From Isoetes taiwanensis (Eukaryota; Streptophyta; Lycopodiopsida; Isoetales; Isoetaceae): a stretch of DNA of 64,000 bases. The first letter of the stretch is position 1; each line of letters begins with the position of its first letter. The position numbers and the translations under genes were made by a program. The notes under the pieces were generated by a model, which saw only the letters and a program-made list of their open reading frames with translations, made no database searches and was not told where the DNA came from. Of this stretch, positions 52,274 to 61,849 are shown piece by piece. Location of the stretch: assembly GCA_021234155.1 (NCBI GenBank), contig JAJEKV010000013.1, positions 5,646,775 through 5,710,774 of the forward strand, given 5' to 3'.

Positions 52274-53820
52274 CTTGTGATATCCGTATAGTTCAATTTG
52301 GTAGCATCCATCTCATCCAAGTTAATCACCTTGTTGCCTCCTTTAGTAACAGAGTATTCGTCACTGGAAAGAAGATTGTCAACCTGTTTTGGTTGCTTAA
52401 TTACAGCCACATTGCTGCCAGCAGAAAGTCTAGGATCCAAAGTAACTCTGGGAGGTCGTTTAGGTGAAAAAAAGGTTGACGAGATATTACTGTTGGAGCT
52501 TTCCCTCCTTTGAAGAGTTGCTTTCTTTTTAGCCATTTGTTCCTCACGAAAAGCCACAGGCCTAAGAGTCTTCTCAGCAATATCAGCCAATTTTGTATTG
52601 CCAAAAGCAGCTTTGAGATCACTGTTAGGAGCTTCTGCATAAAATAGGGTCATATTGATGAAGACTTTTCTGACCTCCAGGTAAGAGAGGTATGCAAGAA
52701 TTGCTGGCTTGAGAACAATATGCAGCATTTTAGTAAGTCCAACCATCTTAGCTAAAGGGGAAGCACCAGGAAAAACCAAATCCAAGTGGTTGAGAATATA
52801 CCAGACCGCCTGATCAATCCAAACAATGCCACTCCTGCATTCAGACTTATCATTTTTCTTAGCATCCTTCTCACAAGCACATGTCAGGAAAGGACAATGT
52901 GTCCTCCAGAGTTTTTTTAAGAAGAAAGCATCCCTTTTGTCATTGGAATAGGCCATATTGCCTTTTTGACTAACATGAAGAGCAGTATTGAAGAGGCAAG
53001 GTTGGCCAAAGAAGTCTGACTTGAAAGGTAACGAAACCTCTGTTTTGGTAAAATACTTGTCAAGTTTAGAAGCTTTTGCAGTGGCAGACCTGATTTCATC
53101 ATCTGTAATACCTGTCAAAGCCTTCCAAGTATCAACATTAATGGGTGCCAAAGCACCAAAGTTCTGGCTTTTCCAAATTGCATGGTCCCATGCAACTGCA
53201 AAACACTCAACATTCTGTTCAGGGAGAATGGGAAATTTTGAGGAGTTTTGAAGAGTCAGGGTAGGTACCTCATCAGTGTCATCTGCATCATCCTTATCCG
53301 TGTCATTATTACCATCAAAGACCTCATCAACTAGGTCATCATCAGAAAAAAGGCAGTTTTTAACCCCACTATCCATGTAACCATCCGAAGTGGAATCAGG
53401 TAAAACATCCTTCTGTAGAGATGACTTCAGATCATGCACACTCTCCAAATGAGTAAGACCTATCAAAAACTTTTTTCCTAACTCATCTTCCGAGCAAGTC
53501 CTAGCAAAAAGCAGAGCTTCCATGTCTCCATAGATTTTAGAAATCAAAGTTTTACAGACCTCCAGCTTGTAGTTTGCAGTTTTCATCCTCTGGAAAGCTG
53601 AAAACCAGCCATTAAAGCCCAGGTAACTCACAGGAGATTTATTCTTATCAACCAGACTGCTTTCCTTAAAGATAATGAATTCATGCACATCCTTGTTCTT
53701 GATACACGCTATCAAAGTTTGTACAGCAAAGTTTGGACTCGAGATACCACATTGGTCATAGTTCAAGGCAATCAACTCCTTAATCCATGAATTGTTCATA
53801 TCAAGGTCATTAATATCAGC
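52274..53820 (-). CDS. RT-unit exon 2 (unit A), unknown ~515-residue region
   Basis: A long open frame that begins straight after a strong splice acceptor (TTTGTTCAG|GCTGAT at 53,821) and reads ADINDLDMNNSWIKEL. It ends near a donor CACAAG|GTTAGT at 52,274 (phase 2); if unspliced the frame stays open to 52,135. Features seen: an acidic low-complexity block (DDDLVDEVFDGNNDTDKDDA), a Cys-rich motif CPFLTCACEKDAKKNDKSEC, and a basic segment EEQMAKKKATLQRR. I recognise no family. It probably precedes the RT in one spliced product. An acceptor at 51,886 (CTACCAG|AAATTC) would keep the RT frame, whereas the better pyrimidine-rich acceptor at 51,948 would not. Confidence 0.55.
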
Positions 53821-55511
53821 CTGAACAAACAGCACAGAAAATCACATTATCAAAAAGAAAACAAGGAGCACCATAACCCCAAACAAGGTTTCAGGTTAAA
53901 CCTGAAAGTTGGAATAACATAAAAAAACCCCCAGTCTGAAATAAACAAGTCCAAGACTAGCTATCCAGACTCTTAAGACTAGTCATCCCATTTGGAAAGA
54001 AAAGTCTATACACGAGCAACCCTAGATAGATCATGGTGCAAAACCCATCTAGGCCTTGAGAAGGGTATAAGAAGAATGTAGTATTAGACATAAACGATAA
54101 AGACAGGAACAAAGTACCATAAAACCAACCTAGGCAAAACATAGTACAAGAGAAATGAAGAAGAATTTCAAAAGGAAAATAGAAAGGTAAAAAGAGAGAC
54201 AATAGATAAAAAATGTATCAAGCCTAAGACAAAATAAAAGAGAGAAAGGTAAGGACGAAAGTAGGCCAGAAATGAAAAGTAAAAAATAAGGAAACAAAGG
54301 AGATAGAACACAGAATAAGCAAGAAAAAAAAAAAAAAATTAATAAATGTAGATAATAAAGGGAAAGAAACATAATAGAAGATAGAGAAAAAGAGAAACAT
54401 AAACCTCAAAAATAAAAAATACAATAAAAAAAACCAAGGTAAAACATATTACAAGAAAGAAGAAGAAGAATTTCAAAAGGAAAACAGAAAGGTAACAAGA
54501 GAATAAAAGAAACAAGACTAAGATAAAAAAAAAAAAGAAAAGGAAAGGACGAAAGTAGGCCGTAAAATGAAAGGTAAAAAATAAAAGAAACAAAGGAAAT
54601 AGAACATAGAATAAGCAAGAAAAGAAAAATGTAGAGAATAAAGGAAAGGAACATAATAAAAGATAAAGAAAAGAGAAACATAAACCTCACATAACAGAAA
54701 TGAAGGTAGAAATATTTTTTATAGAAAGTATAATGCCAAGATGAAATAACAGTATAATTCAAGACGTAAATATAAAGAGAAGTATATCTTAACATATGAA
54801 TTTCACCACAAAAAGAGAACTATGAAAATAAGTCTTCTTAAACCCGAGTATGTAGAATATCACCAATAGAGTTTCAAAGAAAACATTCTAGCAACACCAT
54901 ATATAGTTGAATCCAGTGACGGCAGACCAACAAGGCCCTCAAACATACCAAGCCAAAGCATGGAGGGTTTAGTCCGGTTACCTGCACCACAAGACATTAA
55001 ACAAGCATTAGAATGGTTGTTAATACCTGGGTAGCAGGTAAGCAATGGACTAAAGCCGGCTTATCGCCCTTCACCATAAGAACTTAGTACATAAGTAATA
55101 GGTCAGAGAAATACAGCAGCATTTAACAAGGAAATTACACAAAACATGAAAAAAGTGGAACCGGAAAAATTACAAGAGTATGAGTTCAAAAGAGATAGCA
55201 AAGAAGGAATAAGAAGACAAGAAATAAAATCGAAAATCGAAAAGAAATAAAAAAGGAATAAGAAATCAGAACTGAAAAGAGAAGACAAGGATCAAGAAAA
55301 CAAAAATTGATAAAGGAAAAACCAGGAAACAAAGATACTTTAAGCAATCAGAAGAATGAAAATCAACTGAGCTTACAAAAGGAACAAGTCAAAAAAAGTT
55401 AAGAAATTAGAGAAGTCAATACAGCAAGAAATTTAGAGTTCAGAATGTTAAATGGCCAGATTAAAGAGGTCAGGGCAAAAGATATGAAGATAAACATTAC
55501 TACAATCAAAC

Positions 55512-55832
55512 CTGAGATGGATCGACAGCAGGGACACTTGATCTAAGTTGAGCAACCTCAGGGATAGAAGGAACAGCAGAATCCAGCAAAACCTCAGGAG
55601 CAACCGCCATTTGCGCACCAACAAATGATCTATCGGTTTATGTATAGAGATGTGCAGCCACCCCTGTAGCTTCTTCACCTTCAGGTTCAGGAAATAGATT
55701 GGTAGCAGGGGCATTCCTGGCCTTAGCAGGTTTGTGAAAAACAAAAGCACTCTTCCTTTTCTCTGCCATCCTTCTTTCTTCCTGTAACTTAAGAATGGTG
55801 GCCTTGTTCAAGCTACCTTTCCTTCTTCCCAT
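55512..55832 (-). pseudogene. RT-unit exon 1 (unit B), frameshifted
   Basis: Same as the exon at 48,950-49,273, starting MGRRKGSLNK, but a small indel cluster near 55,625-55,670 changes the frame after EPEGE and stops it. The donor CAG|GT is retained at 55,512. This exon lies 1.69 kb upstream, on the minus strand, of the exon 2 acceptor of unit A (53,821), so it would be its natural 5' partner. Confidence 0.6.
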
Positions 55833-56458
55833 AAACCAAAACACACCAGGAGCAAAGGGAAAACCAGCGCCAACAGACAGGTAGGAGGACTTCCAACAAA
55901 GAAAAATGGGGCTTAAATACTCACAGTAGCAGAACCATGTGCTTTGGTAGATGAAGATCCAGCCATTCAGCTCATAACCATAAATCTGCCAGCAATCGAC
56001 AGCCCAAGGGCTTAACCAGACGTCACCGTCCATCCTGAGTCGTAAGGCAATGGCGCACACCCAAAATAACCTAACTGGTTCGGGAGTGGAAAGATAGAAA
56101 GGAAATCGAAAAAAATAATAACAAGGGATAAATGGCTTAAAAAGGTAAAAAACCTTAATCATACAATAAGTAAATAAGGGTAAAGCTAGGGAAAGACCAA
56201 CGTTTCTAAAAACTAGGTCCAGACACTAAAAAGACATGGATTAAACATAAAAGATGGAGACGAAACAAGGGAAATTAAAGTACTAAAGAGAAGAACATAA
56301 AAAAACCTTCCTCCTACCACAGCTTGGGAGGTCCCTAAACGTCAAACAGACAAAGAATATTGCAACAGGGAGGGCAGGGCCCTGTTGCAACACAGGGACC
56401 CTACCCAACCCGTATCTAATATAAAAAGAACAAACCGGGACAAAGCTATAAAAAGGAC

Positions 56459-58116
56459 TTACAGCATATTTCTGAGAATACGAGACATATCATCAATGTC
56501 GAAAGGTAATCCTGGAAAGTTGTTAAACTTGAGAGTTTTCAGGACAATTCTGATGATATCTTTCTTCAGAAACCCATTGTTGCAAAAAGCACAAATGAGG
56601 TCAAAAATGTCTTCAGCTGCGGCTAGGGAACAGGAATGTGCATAAACAAAGGGTAAAATCTGAGAAATAATGACCTTAGAAGCCTGGCCATAAGGTCTAC
56701 ATCCAGCGGCCTTGATGAATCTATTAACTTTGAAGTTTAACTCTGGGAGGTCGTTTAGGTGAAAAAAAGGTTGACGAGATATTACTGTTGGAGCTTTCCC
56801 TCCTTTGAAGAGTTGCTTTCTTTTTAGCCATTTGTTCCTCACGAAAAGCCACAGGCCTAAGAGTCTTCTCAGCAATATCAGCCAATTTTGTATTGCCAAA
56901 AGCAGCTTTGAGATCACTGTTAGGAGCTTCTGCATAAAATAGGGTCATATTGATGAAGACTTTTCTGACCTCCAGGTAAGAGAGGTATGCAAGAATTGCT
57001 GGCTTGAGAACAATATGCAGCATTTTAGTAAGTCCAACCATCTTAGCTAAAGGGGAAGCACCAGGAAAAACCAAATCCAAGTGGTTGAGAATATACCAGA
57101 CCGCCTGATCAATCCAAACAATGCCACTCCTGCATTCAGACTTATCATTTTTCTTAGCATCCTTCTCACAAGCACATGTCAGGAAAGGACAATGTGTCCT
57201 CCAGAGTTTTTTTAAGAAGAAAGCATCCCTTTTGTCATTGGAATAGGCCATATTGCCTTTTTGACTAACATGAAGAGCAGTATTGAAGAGGCAAGGTTGG
57301 CCAAAGAAGTCTGACTTGAAAGGTAACGAAACCTCTGTTTTGGTAAAATACTTGTCAAGTTTAGAAGCTTTTGCAGTGGCAGACCTGATTTCATCATCTG
57401 TAATACCTGTCAAAGCCTTCCAAGTATCAACATTAATGGGTGCCAAAGCACCAAAGTTCTGGCTTTTCCAAATTGCATGGTCCCATGCAACTGCAAAACA
57501 CTCAACATTCTGTTCAGGGAGAATGGGAAATTTTGAGGAGTTTTGAAGAGTCAGGGTAGGTACCTCATCGATCATCATCTGCATCATCCTTATCCGTGTC
57601 ATTATTACCATCAAAGACCTCATCAACTAGGTCATCATCAGAAAAAAGGCAGTTTTTAACCCCACTATCCATGTAACCATCCGAAGTGGAATCAGGTAAA
57701 ACATCCTTCTGTAGAGATGACTTCAGATCATGCACACTCTCCAAATGAGTAAGACCTATCAAAAACTTTTTTCCTAACTCATCTTCCGAGCAAGTCCTAG
57801 CAAAAAGCAGAGCTTCCATGTCTCCATAGATTTTAGAAATCAAAGTTTTACAGACCTCCAGCTTGTAGTTTGCAGTTTTCATCCTCTGGAAAGCTGAAAA
57901 CCAGCCATTAAAGCCCAGGTAACTCACAGGAGATTTATTCTTATCAACCAGACTGCTTTCCTTAAAGATAATGAATTCATGCACATCCTTGTTCTTGATA
58001 CACGCTATCAAAGTTTGTACAGCAAAGTTTGGACTCGAGATACCACATTGGTCATAGTTCAAGGCAATCAACTCCTTAATCCATGAATTGTTCATATCAA
58101 GGTCATTAATATCAGC
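56459..58116 (-). pseudogene. RT-unit exon 2 fused to RT tail (unit B)
   Basis: Starts after the same acceptor (exon from 58,116) and matches unit A exon 2 until about 56,745. A deletion of about 2.26 kb then joins it to the last part of the RT (LNFKVNRFIKAAGCRPYGQA ... ILRNML). The breakpoint lies at a shared TAACT. RT motifs A to C are lost, but one frame (56,935-56,459) reads through the fusion. A second lesion near 57,570 shifts the frame in the acidic block. Confidence 0.85.
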
Positions 58117-59805
58117 CTGAACAAACCAGCACAGAAAATCACATTATCAAAAAGAAAACAAGGAGCACCATAACCCCAAACAAGGTTTCAGGTTAAACCT
58201 GAAAGTTGGAATAACATAAAAAAACCCCCAGTCTGAAATAAACAAGTCCAAGACTAGCTATCCAGACTCTTAAGACTAGTCATCCCATTTGGAAAGAAAA
58301 GTCTATACACGAGCAACCCTAGATAGATCATGGTGCAAAACCCATCTAGGCCTTGAGAAGGGTATAAGAAGAATGTAGTATTAGACATAAACGATAAAGA
58401 TAGGAACAAAGTACCATAAAACCAACCTAGGCAAAACATAGTACAAGAGAAATGAAGAAGAATTTCAAAAGGAAAATAGAAAGGTAAAAAGAGAGACAAT
58501 AGATAAAAAATGTATCAAGCCTAAGACAAAATAAAAGAGAGAAAGGTAAGGACGAAAGTAGGCCAGAAATGAAAAGTAAAAAATAAGGAAACAAAGGAGA
58601 TAGAACACAGAATAAGCAAGAAAAAAAAAAAAAAAAAAATTAATAAATGTAGATAATAAAGGGAAAGAAACATAATAGAAGATAGAGAAAAGAGAAACAT
58701 AAACCTCAAAAAATAAAGTACAATAAAAACAACCAAGGTAAAAACATATTACAAGAAAGAAGAAGAAGAATTTCAAAAGGAAAACAGAAAGGTAACAAGA
58801 GAATAAAAGAAACAAGACTAAGATAAAAATAAAAAAGAGAAAGGAAAGGACGAAAGTAGGCCAGAAATGAAAGGTAAAAAAATAAAGAAACAAAGGAAAT
58901 AGAACATAGAATAAGCAAGAAAAGAAAAATGTAGAGAATAAAGGGAAAGGAACATAATAAAAGATAAAGAAAAGAGAAACATAAACCTCACATAACAGGA
59001 AATGAAGGTAGAAATATTTTTTATAGAAAGTATAATGCCAAGATGAAATAACAGAGTATAATTCAAGACAGAAATATAAAGAGAAGTATATCTTAACATA
59101 TGAATTTCACCACAAAAAGAGAACTATGAAAATAAGTCTTCTTAAACCCGAGTATGTAGAATATCACCAATAGAGTTTCAGCAAAAACATTCTAGCAACA
59201 CCATATATAGTTGAATCCAGCAGAAAACAGCACCAACAGTGCCCCCGAAACATACCAAGCCAAAGCATGGAGGGTTTAGTCCGGTTACCTGCACCACAAG
59301 ACATTAAACAAGCATTAGAATGGTTGTTAATACCTGGGTAGCAGGTAAGCAATGGACTAAAGCCAGCTTATCGCCCTTCACCATAAGAACTTAGTACATA
59401 TGTAATAGGTCAGAGAAATACAGCAGCAGTTAACAAGGAAATTACACAAAACATGAAAAAGTGGAACCGGAAAAATTACAAGAGTATGAGTTCAAAAGAG
59501 ATAGCAAAGAAGGAATAAGAAGACAAGAACTGAAATCAGAAATCAGAAGGAATAAGAAATCAGAACTGAAAAGAGAAGACAAGGATCAAGAAAACAAAAA
59601 TTGATAAAGGAAAAACCAGGAAACAAAGATACTTTAAGCAATCAGAAGAATGAAAATCAACTGAGCTTACAAAAGGAACAAGTCAAAAAAAGTTAAGAAA
59701 TTAGAGAAGTCAATACAGCAAGAAATTTAGAGTTCAGAATGTTAAATGGCCAGATTAAAGAGGTCAGGGCAAAAGATATGAAGATAAACATTACTACAAT
59801 CAAAC

Positions 59806-60132
59806 CTGAGATGGATCGACAGCAGGGACACTTGATCTAAGTTGAGCAACCTCGTGGATAGAAGGAACAATGAGAATCCAAAGAAAACCTCAGAGCAACC
59901 GCCATTTGGCGCACCAACAACAGGATCTATCAGTTTATGTATAGAGAGATGTGCAGCCACCCCAGAGCTGGCTTCACCTTCAGGTTCAGGAAATAGATTG
60001 GTAGCAGGGGCATTCCTGGCCTTAGCAGGTTTGTGAAAAACAAAAGCACTCTTCCTTTTCTCTGCCATCCTTCTTTCTTCCCCGTAACTTAAGAATGGTG
60101 GCCTTGTTCAAGCTACCTTTCCTTCTTCCCAT
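59806..60132 (-). pseudogene. RT-unit exon 1 (unit C), frameshifted
   Basis: Starts MGRRKGSLNKATILKL, but an extra base near 60,080 shifts it to RGRKKDG. Further small changes occur near 59,850-59,900. The donor position at 59,806 is conserved. Upstream, on the minus strand, the unit is cut at about 60,606 by an A18 run. Confidence 0.6.
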
Positions 60133-60624
60133 AAACCAAAACACACCAGGAGCAAAGGGAAAACCAGCGCCAACAGACAGGTAGGAGGACTTCCAACAAA
60201 GAAAAATGGGGCTTAAATACTCACAGTAGCAGAACCATGTGCTTTGGTAGATGAAGATCCAGCCATTCAGCTCATAACCATAAATCACAAGAATCGATCA
60301 AAATTTCCCAAAGGGCTTAACCGGGCGTCCACCGTCCATCCCGAGTCGTATAGGCAATGGCGACACCCAAAAATAACCTAACCGGTTCGGGAGTGGAAAG
60401 ATAGAAAGGAAATCGAAAAAAATAATAACAAGGGATAAATGGCTTAAAAAGGTAAAAAACCTTAATCATACAATAAGTAAATAAGGGTAAAGCTAGGGAA
60501 AGACCAACGTTTCTAAAAACTAGGTCCAGACACTAAAAAAGACATGGATTAAACATAAAAGATGGAGACGAAACAAGGGAAATTAAAGTACTAAAGAGAA
60601 GAACATAAAAAAAAAAAAAAAAAA

Positions 60625-61155
60625 GACGTCGTTAAACGACGTTGCTTACGCGGGCTTCTGGCGACAATAGCGTGGCCGGACGATGCCGCCCACGCCGGCA
60701 AAACCGCCGCCACGCCGATATTCTGGCGCCGTTTAACGGCGCCACGCCGACGCGGTGACACTTTGGCGTGCCGCATGTCGGCAAACCCACGAAATTGACC
60801 GGTCACGCCGTCATTTTTTAGTCGTCGCTCAACGGCGTCATGTCGACGCGGGCGAGAACATGGTGGCGTGCCGGCCCGCATGTCGGCAAACCACGGCCCC
60901 GGATGTGCCACGTCGGATCCATCAGGCGGCGGCGTTAAACGACGTTTTGTGCACGTGGCACGACACGCACGCTTGCCAGCTTGGCAGCAGTACCATGCCA
61001 CGCAGGCCAATCCGACACGTCAGCCCTGAGAAACGTCGTTGAACGACGTCGAAACGACGTTGTCGTCGTTGAACGACGATGTCGTCGATATTCGACGACG
61101 ACCCGTCGTTCTTCGACGTCGCGACGTCGTTGGACGTCGACTATCCCTTGTAGTG
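60625..61155. repeat. Right subterminal array of the CACTA element
   Basis: Dense GACGTC, ACGACG and CGTCGTTGAACGACG motifs, many of them self-complementary, ending in the terminal GTAGTG. Such arrays bind the CACTA DNA-binding protein in known elements. The same motif family at 40,500-40,600 lies on the far side of the 20-kb interior. Confidence 0.75.
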
Positions 61156-61158
61156 CTC

Positions 61159-61436
61159 AGAGGCCTTGCCACTTGCTAATATGCTCCTTATAGATGCCGA
61201 TTGGGGCTCAGAACCCCCGTTCTTGAAGACTGGCTGGACATCACTGTCTTCCCCTAACCCTGGAACTGCCCCTAACAGGGACGATTTCCTTGCATTACTC
61301 GGTTTGCCCAGAAAGGGGCCTGGGGCCCCCCGGTCCTCGTTGAAGACACACAGGTCGAACCAGGGCTTGGCTGCCAGATGGCCGCCGAACCCGTATATTG
61401 CCGCCTGCCGCCGCCTTCGCCATCAAGTGGCAACTG
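61159..61436 (-). pseudogene. LINE 5' end / ORF1 start region
   Basis: This stretch lies between the CACTA right end and the LINE target-site duplication. On the minus strand it is GC-rich and readable as a protein-like frame (AAKPWFDLCVFNEDRGAPGP, then KNGGSEPQSASIRS) after a likely frame change. It joins the ORF1 part at 38,893 once the CACTA element is removed. Whether it is 5' UTR or the start of ORF1 is not settled. Confidence 0.5.
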
Positions 61437-61447
61437 GAAGATAATTC
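61437..61447. repeat. LINE target-site duplication, right copy
   Basis: GAAGATAATTC, identical to 28,857-28,867 next to the LINE poly(A) tail. Confidence 0.8.
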
Positions 61448-61577
61448 TTTATGATATGGATGGGCTTTATCTTTTATTGAGTTCAAACCTAAGCCCCTTG
61501 TAACATTGATAATGCCCATGCAGTGATCTACTTTAGGTATAACATAAAAAAAAGATACTTATATGCCATCCATTTCT

Positions 61578-61826
61578 GGGTGTAAATTCACTAATGGTAC
61601 CCCAAGAAGTGCAAAAGCACTTGTCCGATCATAAAACACGAGCATTAACACTAGTTGATTTCATTCTTACCCTATTTATAGCATCCGACCAAATAATCTT
61701 GCATGAAAGGCTATCTCTTAGTGTCTTCTGATATCATTGTCAGCCTTGTTATTCATGGATTTCAAGAAGCACTTAAAGCACTTGTCCGGACAGTGCTTTT
61801 GGGGTACCATTAAAGAATTTATACCC
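61578..61826. mobile_element. Small MITE-like inverted-repeat element
   Basis: The left end GGGTGTAAATTCACTAATGG, continuing TACCCCAA, is matched on the other strand at the right end by GGGTATAAATTCTTTAATGG, continuing TACCCCAA. The element is 249 bp, non-coding, and flanked by TTCT on both sides. The superfamily is not determined. Confidence 0.55.
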
Positions 61827-61849
61827 TTCTTTCGTTGGGATTTAAATTA

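Larger units (their letters stand above)
47373..60606 (-). repeat. Head-to-tail array of reverse-transcriptase units (A, B, C)
   Basis: The landmark CCAGTCTGAAATAAACAAG occurs at 47,375, 53,931 and 58,228. Unit A is 6,556 bp. Unit B is 4,297 bp, lacking about 2.26 kb relative to A. Unit C is cut at about 60,606 in an A run. Units are nearly identical where they overlap. On the minus strand the order is C, B, A. Head-to-tail tandem copies with 5'-truncated neighbours are a known arrangement of Penelope-like elements. Confidence 0.93.
38894..61155. mobile_element. CACTA-ended (En/Spm-type) composite element, 22.3 kb
   Basis: The termini are CACTACAAAAAATTAAAG at 38,894 and ...CCCTTGTAGTG at 61,155, an 8-bp perfect inverted end flanked by CTC on both sides. 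GC-rich subterminal arrays of GACGCC, GACGTC and ACGACG motifs occupy 38,930-39,310, 40,500-40,600 and 60,625-61,150, as usual for CACTA elements. No TnpD-like transposase is seen. Subterminal motifs on both sides of 40,600 and 60,625 suggest a ~2.3-kb non-autonomous CACTA that later received the 20-kb interior. Alternatively the whole unit moved together. Confidence 0.75.
28868..61436 (-). mobile_element. L1-type LINE, split by nested insertions
   Basis: The 3' end is a poly(A) tail on the minus strand (16 T on the plus strand, 28,869-28,884). The 5' end is set by a target-site duplication: GAAGATAATTC lies at 28,857-28,867 and again at 61,437-61,447. Removing the CACTA element (22,262 bp) and two further insertions (about 2.4 and 1.4 kb) leaves about 6.5 kb, the usual size of a plant L1. 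ORF1 (DUF4283) and ORF2 (endonuclease, RT, zinc-binding C-terminus) are present in order but broken by frameshifts. Confidence 0.85.

Noticed and set aside
53255-53285. CTGATGAGG on the minus strand as a hammerhead core
   Set aside because: It is in the acidic coding block and no GAAA core follows.
61166-61444. 92-residue plus-strand frame next to the CACTA right end
   Set aside because: It is antisense to the LINE 5' region; the minus strand reads better and joins ORF1 after removing the CACTA element.
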